Assembly (NCBI GenBank): GCA_029721515.1
Contig: CM056567.1
Coordinates: 22,719,731 to 22,783,730, forward strand
Source of the DNA: Synanceia verrucosa
Lineage: Eukaryota; Chordata; Actinopteri; Perciformes; Synanceiidae
Reading direction: 5' to 3'
Length of the DNA stretch: 64,000 nt
Shown: positions 22,950-34,800 of the stretch, one piece after another
Layout: each line of letters begins with the position of its first letter
Position numbering within the stretch: the first letter of the stretch is position 1
Made by a program: the position numbers and the translations under genes
Notes under the pieces: generated by a model
The model's database searches: none
The model's input: only the letters and a program-made list of their open reading frames with translations
What the model was told of the DNA's origin: nothing

Positions 22950-24090
22950 TCAGCTAGGTGATGGCTCCCTGCAGTGTGGGGGGGATGGTCTCCTGTAGCT
23001 GGTGATGGTCTCCAGGCTCCTCCACACTGACGCTGGATCGTTTGCTGAGAGATTGTTTTTCAGCTTCTCAGTGTAGCTCCTCTTAGCTTCCCTGATCTCC
23101 TTGGTCAGCGTGTTCCTGGCCTGGTTGTACAGGATCCTGTCCCCACTCCTGTAGGCCTCCTCCTTGGTCCGACGGAGCTGTCTGAGCTTTGGTGTAAACC
23201 AGGGTTTGTAGTTATTGTATGTGAGGAAGGTTTTGGTTGCCACGCACATCTCCTCACAGAAACTGATGTAGGATGTCACAGTGTTGGTTAGTTCATGCAG
23301 GTCAGTGGCTGCAGCATCAAAAACACTCCAATCAGTGCAGTCAAAGCAGGCCTGTAACTCCAGCTTTGCCTCAGTGGTCCATCTCCTCACAGTCTTTACC
23401 ACAGGCATGGCAGATTTTAGCTTCTGCCTGTAGGTCGGGATGAGATGAACTAAACAGTGGTCGGAGAGTCCCAATGCTGCCCGGGGAACAGAGCGATAGG
23501 CGTTCTTTAATGTTGTGTAGCAGTGGTCCAGGATGTTTGTGTCCCTGGTGGGACACTTGACGTGTTGTCTATAGTTTGGCAGTTCGTGGCTGAGGTTTGC
23601 TCTGTTGAAGTCCCCCAGAATGATGAGCAGGGAGTCTGGGTGTTGTTGCTCCACGTTCCGTATCTGGTCAGCCAGCTGCTGTACGGCCTCAGTAACACAG
23701 GCCTGGGGATGGATGTAGACTCCCACCAGAATGAACGAGGAGAACTCCCTCTGCGAGTAAAATGGTTTACAGTTAATAAAAAGTGTCTCTAAGTGAGAGC
23801 TGCACGACTTCTCCAGCACTGTGACATCCGTGCACCAACCTTCATTCACATAAAAGCAGATTCCGCCGCCCCTCGTTTTTCCGGACAGCTCTGTGCGGTC
23901 CGCCCGGATCAGGTGGAAGCCCGGGAGATGGAGTGAAGTGTCCGGGATGTGCTCGCCGAGCCAGGTCTCCATGAGATCTGCAAAAGTCTGTTTTTCGTGT
24001 TGAGAATCAGCAGCTCATCCATCTTGTTAGCCAGAGAGCGGTCATTCGCCAGGTGAATCGACGGCAGCGCAGTCTCAGTCTGACGAGCGC
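22950..24090 (-). pseudogene. L2 ORF2 endonuclease domain
   Basis: This is the apurinic-type endonuclease that nicks target DNA to prime reverse transcription. The 340-codon open part starts METWLGEHIPDT (catalytic Glu in ETW). Upstream, the SIHLANDRSLANKMDEL motif lies in another frame at about 24000-24060, which shows a frame break. Other motifs are RGGGICFYVN, ILGDFNRANL and LGLSDHCLVHL, which has the catalytic SDH. The C-terminal part is the linker toward the reverse transcriptase. All expected catalytic residues of the endonuclease are visible. Confidence 0.8.
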
Positions 24091-24194
24091 ACCGGCGCGT
24101 TTCCCACGGCGTCATCTCCGGTTGATCCCATAGAGAGCTGCTGCTCCTCCGACCAAAATCTCCATAAAACTTTCTGGTTCGAAGATAAATCCAC

Positions 24195-25190
24195 AATAGC
24201 CTCTGGAAATAACCATGGCTGTATTATTGGTATGGGCACTGTCGGGCTGATCTGTAGCTGATCTATCTGGTGTTGTTTTGCTATTTCTTTCACTGTCCAT
24301 CCAAAGCTCTTAGTTCTACTCTTCTCCTTCTCCCAACAGGGTTTTAAAGTGTCCTGTGCAGGATGATCCTGACTGTGGCCCTGTAAACTAACCCAATAAT
24401 TCATTGCTAGTTGTTCCCTCCTTATTTCTAGCGGCTGTTCTCCCATTTCTACCAGTAATGCTGCTACAGGGGTTGTTTTAAATGCACCTGTGCATAACCT
24501 TAAACACAGATATTGTATTTGGTCTAGTTTTTTCAGAGTAGTGCTCACTCCTGACCCGTATACTATTGCCCCATAATCCAGAATAGCTCTGATTAATCCA
24601 ATGTACAGAGACTTTAAGGCTTTTCTGTCTGCTCCCCACTCTCTTCCCACTAAGCATCTCATTACATTCACCAGCTTTTTACATTTGTCAATCATTTTTT
24701 GAATGTGCACTGCCCATGTAAGCTTTTCATCAAACCATATCCCTAATAATTTAAAGTGCTTAACCCTCTCCAGTTCCTGATTATACAATTTTAACTTAAC
24801 CTCTTTCCCAATTCTTTTCCTTGTAAAAATCATTGTTTTTGTTTTATCAACTGAAAATCTAAATCCCCAACTATCTGTCCATTTCTCTACTTTTAAAATA
24901 GCTTCTTGCATTTTTTGTACAATGAACCCCACATTCCGTCCCCTCTTCCAGATTGCTCCATCATCCGCAAACAAAGAAAACCCCATCCCCTGCTCCACTT
25001 CTGAAAATACTTCATTAATCATCACTGAAAATAATAATGCTTTTTCAATATCGAAAAAAACAACTACCACACTCTCTTTATTAATCTGTGCTTTCCTTAT
25101 TTCATGCTCTAGGCATAAAGTTGCATCCATAGTATTACGGCCCTTCCTGAAACCACTTTGATACTTTGCTATGTACCCTTTACTCTCCAA
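24195..25190 (-). pseudogene. LINE ORF2 reverse transcriptase C-terminal part, copy 2
   Basis: An open frame of 371 codons (its last 30 or so, to 24075, probably belong to the L2 junction). It has SGFRKGRNTMDATLCLEHE, FFDIEKA joined directly to LFSVMINEVF (motif B deleted), LFADDGAIWKRG (catalytic FADD), a thumb-like FSVDKTKTMIFTRKR, FKLLGIWFDEKLTW, and a C-terminal WLFPEAIVDLS where an RNase H domain would normally begin in I-clade elements. Confidence 0.75.
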
Positions 25191-25998
25191 AATATGTTAG
25201 TCTTTCATTTTTCGTTTTCTCCATTAATTTGCATATATTTGATGTTAGGGCAATAGGCCTATAATTCATTGGGTCTGTAGCGTCTTTCCCTGGTTTACTT
25301 ATTGGTACGACCACAGCCTCTTTCCAGTTTGTTGGTAATCTCCCTTCCTCCCAGACTTTGTTATACAACTCAAGCAATACGTCTTTGGCTGTTTCACTAA
25401 GATGATTTATCATTATATAACATACTTGATCCTTGCCTGGTGCTGATCGCTTTGTCTTCCTTAAGGCTCGATTCAATTCTGCTTTAGTAAATGGTGTATT
25501 AATTAGCTCCTCTGTTTCCCCCTCACAGTGCAACAATTCTTCATTCTCCCTTATTGTCCTTTCCCTTCCCCTTTTCCCTTCTTCACTAATATTTTCTGAA
25601 CTATGTATTCTTCTAAATGTTTTAACCAACATTTCAGCTTTTTCCTTATCCCTTACCGCTGTTATGTTACCCTCTTTTAATACAGGGTATCCATACTCCT
25701 TTTTAACTCCATTCATTCTTTTAATCATTCCCCATATGCTTGCTATTTCTGTCTCCCTCCCTACTGAGTTACAAAACCTTTGCCAATACTCTTTCTTTGA
25801 ATACTTTATGATTCTTCGTACCCTGGCTTGTGACCTTTGATATTCAATAAGACTCTGATAATTATGATTCTGTTTTAACACTTTAAACGCTTTATTTCTG
25901 GTTTTAATTGCTTCATCACACTCTTTCGTCCACCATGGAACAACCTTCTTCCTTTGCCCACATCCCTTTACCTTAATAGTTTCCTTTGCAGCTTTCAA
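25180..25998 (-). pseudogene. LINE ORF2 middle part, copy 2
   Basis: Its 272-codon frame is identical in protein sequence to 548-1366 (APGKDQVCYIM, MNYRPIALTSNIC) and ends at the same frameshift after LTYFGE. Such identity over the whole stretch shows that the two copies are recent. Confidence 0.8.
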
Positions 25999-26092
25999 AA
26001 TACCTTCACAAATATATTCATTTAACCTATCAACATCAACACTTGTATCAATTTTCTTAATTTCCCTATCACTAATATCCCTAAATTTGTCC

Positions 26093-26611
26093 CTAAATTT
26101 TGCCTAAATTTGATAGATTAAGATCTATCGCTGATTCTGTCCCTGTCCTAACATTAATTCTTGTCCCTCTCCCATCATTGAGACATACTAGATTTTTATT
26201 ATCCATTACTTCTTCTATCACCATTCCATTGTTATCATTCCTACTATCCCATAACGTGCTATGTGCATTAAAATCACTACACCATATAACTTTCCCCTCT
26301 AAATAACCTTCCAGTTCATCCATAGCTTCTAACGACATCATGTTACATGGATTGTAGAAATTAACTAATTTAATATTTCCCTCTTTTGCCCAGACTTCAG
26401 TTACTATATATTTCATATTCCTTCCTTTTCCCACCACTCTATATTGTGTTCCTTGTTTCATAAACATTATGCACCCACCACCATTTCCCTCTCCTCTATC
26501 TCTACAGATACTATCATAACCTTTAATGGTAAATTCCAATCCTGGTTTCAGCCATGTTTCCTGAATGCACAAAATGTCTGGTGCTTTCTTACAGTCTGTT
26601 GGGATGACCAT
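26093..26611 (-). pseudogene. LINE ORF2 endonuclease fragment, copy 2
   Basis: The 172-codon frame matches 1461-1979 except one Glu-to-Lys change (NMKYIVTEV). It has CIQETWLKP and SDFNAHSTLWDS but ends before the SDH motif, as in copy 1. The apparent Met lies in LTR sequence; the true N-terminus continues beyond 27586. Confidence 0.8.
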
Positions 26612-27581
26612 TTGGCAGCTGGAAGAAACAATACAGATGAGGACAAGGCACAGGCAGTCATGGGCTGTACCCCCACCGGGGTGATTTATTTACAGACATC
26701 ATTGCAAACCACAGCAGCACACCAGTCTCTGACTAAGAACTCAGACAAATATGAACTAGCGCATTTTATACTGGGTCCCTAGCCAAAGTAATTGGACTTA
26801 ACCACTCATAGGGGTTCCACCTCTACCCTTACTTGGCTGCATAACAAATCGACTACGTTACACTAATTATATTTTTACCATTAATTTAATTTACATTAAG
26901 TTTCTTTACTGCTTACTACTACAAGAGAAATCTCCCTATAAATCATGAATGCAGTACACCCCTCTTAACACAACTACCAACACTCCCTCCGTTATCCTCA
27001 CACTTGGTCCCTCCCGGAACGTTTATTATGCTGTTTGTATCCCAGGGGACTCTTTTCGGCCGGACACCCTGGAGCGAACAAAGGACAACACCAGTGAGTT
27101 GGTATGCTTTGCTAGACTTATCAACATAACCCGTGGCACTTAAACACTATATATTTTGCTCCTAAAGCACGGACGGAGATTATAAACTACACAGAACACT
27201 TCTGCACTATTGACGGTCAATTATATTAATGTTTATGAACCAGCGTGTCTTAATCTTATTCTCCCTCGCTTCCAGGCGGAGCTGCGTCACCTCCACCGCA
27301 CCCGCCAGAGGACGACACCCCCACTATCCACCCGTCCAATAAATACGGCTTAAACAATCAATAAATACGGTAACATTCAATAAATAGTTCATACATGTAG
27401 TCCATATACAATGTGCAAATATGCAAGATGTAACTGCTCTGTGCAAGTCCTGCTAATAAAGTGCAAATATTGCTATAAAGTGTGACGTGCTGTTATTAAT
27501 GTGCAAAATACCCCTCAAATGTGCAATATAATAACAAGATAAAAGTCATCAATCGCTGGTAACGAAGAGTACTTCGTTACA
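26597..27581. mobile_element. Solo LTR (985 bp) nested in LINE copy 2
   Basis: Same element, same length, same insertion base and same CAGTC flanks (26592-26596 and 27582-27586) as the LTR at 1965-2949. Differences between the two are a handful of substitutions, comparable with those in the surrounding LINE, so the LTR was already present when the LINE copies separated. Confidence 0.85.
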
Positions 27582-27799
27582 CAGTCTCTAATAAAACCTT
27601 TTAGCTCTTGACCATTGGCTATTAGACTTCTAGCATTCCACTGTAAAATAATCAGTCTGTCTTTTCATTTGCTCCCCCTGGTTTCCTGTCTACCTCCGGT
27701 TTCCTATTAATATCTTCCCAGGACACCTCCCTCATTCCCAAATACTTTTCAGCCCCCTTCACAATAATTCTTATCTTCTCTGTTTTGTGTTTTACTTGA

Positions 27800-28855
27800 T
27801 CAGTACAGTTTATTATGTAGGCCATAAACAAAACCAGTTTTTTCGACCTCTAATGCCTCGCCCCCCTCTTGTCTTACAGTCTGTTTCACCTTATTAACCT
27901 CCTCTCTTCCTCTTTGCTCGTTTACTCTCTTCACTGCCTCTGCATAGCTTATGTTGTTAGCCGTTTTTACTTCATTCACTTTTACTGCCCTCTGTCTCGC
28001 CTCGCAGCCACCATACGTCACCCTGTGTTGTCCCCCACAATTGCAGCCTTTATCTTTCACACCATCTTCACATTCTTCAAACCTATGGCTTCCTCCACAT
28101 TTGGGACATCTCTGTTTCCATTTACACACTGCAGCTATGTGTCCGTACTTTTGGCATTTGTAACATCTAAGTGGTGGGGGGACGTAAGGTCTCACTGGGA
28201 AGCTCATACATCCTATTTTAACCCTCTCTGGAAGAACGGACCCTCGAAATTCCAGGAGGACTGACAGGCTGTCTAGTCTTTCCCCATTCACTGTTCTTTG
28301 CAGTCTGCGGATTGTATTTATCTCTCCTCCACTCATTCTCCTTTTTAGTTTCTCCAGGTCTTCATCTACCGGAATCCCGGTTATGACTCCCCTCATTCCC
28401 ATTCCTACACCTAGTACCTTCCGTTCACACACCCCCTTCTTGCATATACTCTCCACCTGCCTGGCTTTATTTCTCTGCTCTTCCGTTTTGCATATTATCA
28501 GCAAATTTCCATCCCACAGGATTTTCGCCATTTCCACTTCACCTATCTTCTTTCTCAGTTCCCTCGTCAACGCTATCGGACTTAATTTAATATGTTCATC
28601 CTCTTTCCTAAACCTCAGGATAATTTTAAACTCCTCATTCGAAACCCTTCCTCGCACTATTCTATTCCCCTCATCCGAACTACTCTCTTCTAACCTGTTA
28701 GTATGTTTCTTTCTTTTGATATTCTGGCTTGTACTCAAGCTCCCCGCGCTTTTTCCCTGCTGTGCTCGCTGTGATTTCCCACTGCACGCCAGATACCATT
28801 CATCTCCTAACTCTATCTCACTGTCCCCTTCATCCTCATCTCCCTGGTTTGCCAT
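27800..28855 (-). CDS. LINE ORF1 gag-like zinc-knuckle protein, copy 2
   Basis: A 351-codon open frame starting MANQGDEDEGD. The acidic, charged N-terminal third is followed by an RNA-binding-like fold region and, at about residues 230-285, a zinc-knuckle array: CYKCQKYGHIAAVC, CPKCGGSHRFEEC, CNCGGQHRVTYGGC. ORF1 proteins of this type package LINE RNA. The frame ends at GFVYGLHNKLY. Reading in the next frame continues for about 55 residues (MAYIINCTDQVKHKTEKIR onward) up to a TGA that overlaps the start of ORF2, so a one-base frameshift near 27845, shared by both copies, has probably shortened the protein. The start is chosen because the 5' end of the element is 133 bp upstream. Confidence 0.7.
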   Translation of the reverse strand: MANQGDEDEGDSEIELGDEWYLACSGKSQRAQQGKSAGSLSTSQNIKRKKHTNRLEESSSDEGNRIVRGRVSNEEFKIILRFRKEDEHIKLSPIALTRELRKKIGEVEMAKILWDGNLLIICKTEEQRNKARQVESICKKGVCERKVLGVGMGMRGVITGIPVDEDLEKLKRRMSGGEINTIRRLQRTVNGERLDSLSVLLEFRGSVLPERVKIGCMSFPVRPYVPPPLRCYKCQKYGHIAAVCKWKQRCPKCGGSHRFEECEDGVKDKGCNCGGQHRVTYGGCEARQRAVKVNEVKTANNISYAEAVKRVNEQRGREEVNKVKQTVRQEGGEALEVEKTGFVYGLHNKLY

Positions 28856-28988
28856 CCTGATCCACTCACTAATCAGTTTATGCCCACCGCCAAATTACAA
28901 ATTTTCCAAAAAACACGGCAAAAAGTTGTTTCAAAAACCTCGACTCCTGTCAAACTCCTGTCACGATCAGCTGTTTGTAGTTCCTCCC

Positions 28989-30315
28989 GACAGGCTTCCC
29001 TCGAGAGCCTTCTGTCCCAAATCCGTACCTCAAGCGTTCAATTGGTAAAATAAGGAGTCTTTATGATTGAAATCTGGAGTGTGGCTGAGCAGCCGTCTCC
29101 CGAATGGCTCTTAATTTAGGCTCTTTTGTAGCCCTATATTTTACATTTTGCGTTCAGTGCTTTAATAAGAAGCCTTATAATTGCCTATTTTGTGCATTGA
29201 GTCTGTTATAAAAACAATATTTAATCAAAGTTTTTTGTTGTACAAATTAACAAAAAGCTGCAAACAAATTCATAGCATAGAACCAGAAACAAACTGAAGC
29301 AAAGAGTATTAATGTCCTCAGTGCAGGTTGGCTTTAAAAAAATATCTTTACACCGCAGCCAGATGCTTCTTTACTTCGGGTGTCACTCATAATTATAGTA
29401 TAATTAGGGCCAAGCCGATGTTGCAAGCAGCGGTCGAGATCCCTTTTGAGACTGTAGAAACTATTATTAATAATATAATAATAATTTATTATATAGTTTA
29501 ATATAAATAAATCTCAAATTTGACCACCTAGACATATGTCGTTTCACACAAAATGTTGCAGGTAGTTCAGTTTTGGCGAAAATTGTGAGGTTTTAACGTG
29601 TACAAAAATGGACCACAAAAAGTTGCTCAGTAGTGCCCCCCTCAGATTATGACGATCAGCGAGTTTTGTGTGTAGCTATGACATTTTGTAGATGCGTAGT
29701 CGTCATTGAGACTTTTGATTTTGCGCATTTGGACTTCTCTCTAAAACGCACAGGTAAGGCACTCCAAATTTTGTTCGAGTGATTTTGGTGATTCATAAAT
29801 GTTACATGTGGAATTTTAGGATTTTTTCTGTGCATGTGATCTGAAAAAAATTCACTGCCATTGCAATGAAGACAAAATTTGCCATCCATGAAAAATCACA
29901 CTCTTTTTTTCTGGAGTCGTGACACCACTAGAGGGTGCCGAAGTGCGATGAAATTTCCAAAATGCAAAAACCTTTCCAATTCAGTCATCTTGTTTTCAAA
30001 AAATGTGAAACTTTTGGAGATGATGGAGCATTGAACCATTTTTCCAAAATAGTGCCCCCTAGCTGGAAGAGAAAAAACAAGTTTTATATTTTGATGTACA
30101 GCTCCCAATTGCTGAGGTCTATGTGTTGGGTGATGTTGGGTGATTTTAAGGTACTTTCAATTGCATAGTCCTCCAAGGGATTTAATGCTAACAAGCTGAA
30201 ACTGAAAGTGTGGCATGGTGGTGCTATGGATTGCATCAGAAATAAGCACGCAAAGGAAGTCCAGGGGCAAGCGATCACTAAGGTTGGTGACTACAGGAGC
30301 TGGCGGTGCATTATA

Positions 30316-30318
<3 letters not shown>
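28989..30318. repeat. Unassigned repeat-rich intergenic sequence
   Basis: From about 29400 (GGGCCAAGCCGATG...) to 30300 the sequence has the style of an abundant fish interspersed repeat. AGTGCCCCCT-type strings recur on the + strand (near 29633 and 30051), and ACTAGAGGGTGCC lies at 29927, part of a CTCF-like motif (29925-29938). No gene is seen. Confidence 0.4.

Positions 30319-30368
<50 letters not shown>
30319..30368. repeat. (TA)n microsatellite
   Basis: About 25 uninterrupted TA units. Confidence 0.97.
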
Positions 30369-30371
<3 letters not shown>

Positions 30372-30994
30372 CATATATATAAAATTATATTATTATTATT
30401 ATACTACAGGACAAAGCCACACACTGTCCTCACCACTGTCTGGTGTCTCACTGCAGTGGAGCGTCTGCCCCCTCTCTGTCTACACATAAGGCTAGGTAAG
30501 ATCCTATCCTCACATGTGATTGGCTCCAGTCAAAACAGAGTTCTGCCGAGATGGGGCTGAGCAATGTGAGAGCTAAGCAGTGAAAGGAAAATACCGTGCT
30601 TGTGCAAATAATAATTGAGATGTTCACAGAACAAACAGAACAAAAAGTAACAAAGTAAGTACAAGGAACTGTGGACAAGCAATATGATGACTGTCATAGA
30701 GTTATTATGAATGATGTTACATTAAAGTAATAAAGTAGATATTAGTTTAACTGTAATAACAAATTAAGAATATACAGTTTATACTATGAATATACAGAAA
30801 TTCTACTAGACTGGTGGGCTCAGGTGATTATATATAATAAATAATCTTTACAATGATGCTTGAAGCCTTAAGAAAATTAAGGTGAAAAAATAAATGTTGA
30901 AATTATTACAGTGATGAAAATGATAACTAGTGATGAAAACGACGAAGAATAATCATGATACAGATTGAAAAGTGTTTATATTTTCTAAATAAAG

Positions 30995-31113
30995 ATACTA
31001 AAACAACTTCCTGTCACCGCGATCGTGACGCTCCACGGTTACGTCATGGATGCGGAAGGGCAGCTTTATTGACGGCAGGACGAAGAGCATCCAAACAGCA
31101 GCCACATAAGGAG
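30995..31113 (+). promoter_or_regulatory. stx12: stx12 promoter and 5' untranslated exon candidate
   Basis: A local GC-rich stretch contains TTACGTCA (CRE-like) at 31039-31046 and several CpGs, in AT-rich surroundings. A likely non-coding first exon ends at 31113 before GTATTAGC, since the coding exon at 31767 starts with an acceptor (TCTGCAG) and has 41 bases before its ATG. Exact transcription start is not visible. Confidence 0.5.
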
Positions 31114-31807
31114 GTATTAGCTATTACGTTGTTTTTTGTTCACGGTGAACGCTGTGCTCTTGTTAAAATGTTGCTGCCTATAATTCGTTACTGGTGAAGA
31201 ACACGCTTAACTGTTTAGTGTGACCAGTTTATCCTAAACAGCAGAAAGCTGCCAGGTTAGCGCCTGTTAGCTACAAAGCTAACAGCTGAGCAGACTGTAG
31301 TTACTGCTGACCGTAACTTGAACCAAATAAACAGAAGAATTAGCCACTTCATCTAACTAATAAACTTGATGTTCTTGATGGCAAATGTGTTTACAAAGAA
31401 TACCAATAATACGTTGTCATTGTGGTTTAACACGTATCACTTAATGTTTCATGTTATTTCGTTTCGATCGTCAACATTAGCAAGCTAACTGGCTAGCAAG
31501 CTAACACTTCGGGTATACTTAATCTCTCATAAAACAATTCAATCCTTCGGTGTAATACCAGAACTGTAAAAGGAGTCACGAAAGAGTGAGTGAACTAGTG
31601 TACCACAGCGTGACAAATACATTTGTAAACTTAGTTAGTTTACGGCTGTATAGATGCTACTTTTACAAGTGGTGAAATCCTTGTCGTTGTCTTGGCTGTT
31701 ACAGTTGTTGAATATCTTTAGATTGCATGTCACTTGTTAAACATTTCCCCCTCTGTTCGTCTGCAGCCAAACCCCAACAACTAAGGCACCAACCCACCTT
31801 GGCAGAG

Positions 31808-34800
31808 ATGTCATACGGCAAAGCAGACAGCTACCGCCCTGTCCCACGGGACTTCAACACCCTCATACAGACATGTAGCTCCAACATCCAGAAGATCACA
31901 CAGAACAGTAAGTGGACATCTGCCATTCGTGTTCTTTCACTTTATGAATGACAAAACAAATCTGTCCACAGAGGCTAAATCCAACATGTTTGAGAGGAAA
32001 GTGTTTTCATTGTGTTATAACAAAATGCTGCAGTAGGAGCTAAAACCAGATGATGTTGATTCTTAATTTGTATTTAATTCTATGTTGTCCTCATGCATCT
32101 CAATCTTTTAAAGTCTAATGTCATTGATCAAAAGATCATACTGATTACAACAATCCTTTGGTAAAGCCATGCAGGCTTCTCAGTACAGCATGTTATACAC
32201 TCACCCACCCACTTTATTAGGTACACCAGTTCAACTGCTTGTTAACACAAATAGCTAATCAACCAATCACATGGCAGCAACTCAATGCATTTAGCCATGC
32301 AGACGTGGTCAAGACAAAGACAACTAGCTGAAGTTCAAACGGAGCATCAGAATGGTGAAAAAAGGGGATTGAAGTGGCTTTGAACATGGCATGGTTTGGA
32401 CAGGCTGCTCAGTATTTCAGAAACTGCTGGTCTACTGAGATTTTCACTCCAACCATCTCTAGGGTTTACAGAGAATGGTCTGGAATAGAGGAGATATCCA
32501 GTGAGAGAAATGCCTTGTTGATGTGAGAGGTCACAGGAGAATGGACAGACTGGTTGGAGATGATAGAAAGGCAACAGGAACTCAAATAAGCACTGGTTCC
32601 AACCAGGGAATGCAGAATAATTTATGACACAGTGGACGGTCTTGTGATGGCTACTTCCTGCAGGATAATGCTCCATGTCACAAAGCTCAGATCATCTCAA
32701 ACTGGTTTCTAGAACATGACAAAGAGTTCACAGGACTCCAATGATCTCCACAGTCATCAGATCTCTCAAGCCAATAGAACCTTTGGACTGGATGTGGTGG
32801 AACGGCGATTCTCATTATAGATGAGCAGCCGACAAATCTGCAGCAACTAAGTGATGCTATCATGACAATATGGACCAAAATCTGTGAGGAATGTTTCCAA
32901 CACCTTGTTGAAAGTCTGACACCAAGAATTAATGCAGTTCTGAAGACAAAAGTGTCCAACCTTTTACTAGCAGGGTGTACCTAATAAAGTGACCAATGAG
33001 TGTATATGTATATATTAGGACAGGTGTTGTCCTTTGCGGTGGTGTGGTATTTGTGGACTCAGTTGACACTGTCCACTGTTGTGTTCTCATCACAGCTGCT
33101 CAGATCAAGAGCATGGTCAACCAGCTGGGGACCAGTCAGGACACCAGTCAGTTCCAGGATCGTCTGTATGTATCCACCTCATCACTGTGAACTCCCATAT
33201 TGTTTCCCTCTCTGTCTGGCTTGATCTCTTCCGCCTCAGAGCTGTTCTACACTAATATCTCCTTTTAAGCTGTCCAAAATGTGCCTCTGTTATTACTGTA
33301 TCAGGAACTCGACACACAACACTGGCATCCAGGAGGCTCATCAAAACTTTGGTTATTCTAAACTGTTGGTCTTTCCACAGGCAGCAGATACAACATTATA
33401 CCAACCAACTTGCAAAAGAAACCAACAAGCACCTGAAAGAGCTGGGCTCCATCCCTTTGCCTATGTCAACCTCAGAGCAAGTAAGGTTCAGTCTACATTT
33501 GTCAGTCCAGTACATCAAAATATAATGTAGTAGTTTAACCGCTTTCACACCAATGACTGGAGCGGACCAGGGTTTCACAAGGGCCTGGTCAGGACGGTTC
33601 AGATATGAGCTGGGTCACAACCTGGGAGCTATGCAGAGAGGATGATACTGGCATCATCAGTATGTAAAAAAAATTAACCCTTTAACATCTAACATGTCAT
33701 TGGGGACAGATTGCACATACGCACTTTGGATTGCTGTAATAATTTAGTTTGTGATACTGGGAAAAAATCCAATGGTTTCTGAAAGCTGAGATGTTGCTCT
33801 TGCTGTCTGCTGACATGGTGTCAATACGGTCATTTCATTCCTGCCTCTCCTGATAGCAGGCAAATCAGCCTGTTCGTTCACTGTAGTAAAAACCGCCTGT
33901 ACGTGGCCAATTTTTGCACTTTTAGAGATAAAGACTCACAAAATTGTATCATAAATAGTTTTAATTATAGATTTAAACTCTAATATGTAAAATTTATTAT
34001 CCTTGTTCAGTTGCATTGTTTTTTTTTCCAAATGAAACTTTAAAATCAAATTCCGTTCTGTGGTTTTTGTCATTTTAAACTGTTATTACACTCATGCTGT
34101 AAATTGTAAATAATCACCAGATATTGGAATTTCCAAGTCTTCTGGATAAGCAAAAAATGTCCAGACAGAAATTTTGAGGCTCTTAAAGGGTTAAATTATA
34201 TCACAAAATGATGCATGTTCTTTGGATAATACACTATAAATATAGTACATATAGTATATCATTTTCACCTTTGTACTACTTTGTAACTGTTATGCTCCAC
34301 CATAATGTGGATATACAGTATTTTTTTTAGTATCCATCAATCAAAAATGAACTTTTTTAATGACAGTAGGCTACCAGTTTATCATATATTAGGCTACATT
34401 GTGTTATCTAATATGATTATATAGGCAACACTTCTGAAAAGTGTATTTCATTCTCTCCACCATCCCAACAAAGATTTGCTACATATAGAGGGCCTGTGTG
34501 GCAGCTGTTGGATGATGTAAGAGCTTTTCAAATGCGATAAAATTAAATGACTGATTGCTTGATAATGGAATAAACTTGGACAGGGTTTGCTTTAAAACAA
34601 AAGGTAACATTATAATCAGAAAATGTGCTGACAGCTGGCTGCTCCCTGGTCGGCTTATATGGTGTGTTTTCTGTTTCTGTGTGCTGTTGTGTTCACATGC
34701 GTTCATGGTCATCTGCCACTTAATTTCCTCCACACCACACACAGCTCTTTGTAGTTTCATTCAGAGAGGGAAAGCACATGATCTAGTCGTTGTCATGTGA

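Larger units (their letters stand above)
21008..24190 (-). mobile_element. L2-type LINE, nearly complete ORF2 but frameshifted
   Basis: The 3' end is at the left: AAGAATCAGAATCAG at 21008-21022 is the TTCTGA tail on the minus strand, preceded in element orientation by an ACATAAACATAA-rich 3' UTR (21110-21250). ORF2 runs from about 24090 down to 21439. The right-hand junction with the I-clade LINE copy 2 lies between 24110 and 24195 and cannot be fixed by eye. Several frameshifts interrupt it, so it is not autonomous now. Clade is assigned from the NDYRPVALTSVVMKSFERLV and FADD motifs and the tail. Confidence 0.85.
24195..28988 (-). mobile_element. I-clade-like non-LTR retrotransposon, copy 2 (defective, with nested LTR)
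   Basis: This is the second copy of the element at 1-4334. The 5' end is at 28988, where similarity to copy 1 stops abruptly after GTTTGTAGTTCCTCCC. The 3' side abuts the L2 LINE near 24110-24195 with no RNase H domain visible, so the 3' end is missing or displaced. ORF1 is open (27800-28855). ORF2 is split by a 985-bp LTR (26597-27581) and carries the same lesions as copy 1: loss of the endonuclease SDH region, loss of about 60 residues between reverse transcriptase motif A and FADD, and a one-base frameshift after LTYF. The extra length relative to copy 1 is explained by copy 1's 20-bp and three one-base losses. Confidence 0.85.

Noticed and set aside
28383..29048. 221-codon + frame antisense to LINE ORF1
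   Set aside because: It mirrors the ORF1 codons on the other strand, changes frame with LINE indels and has no protein family features.
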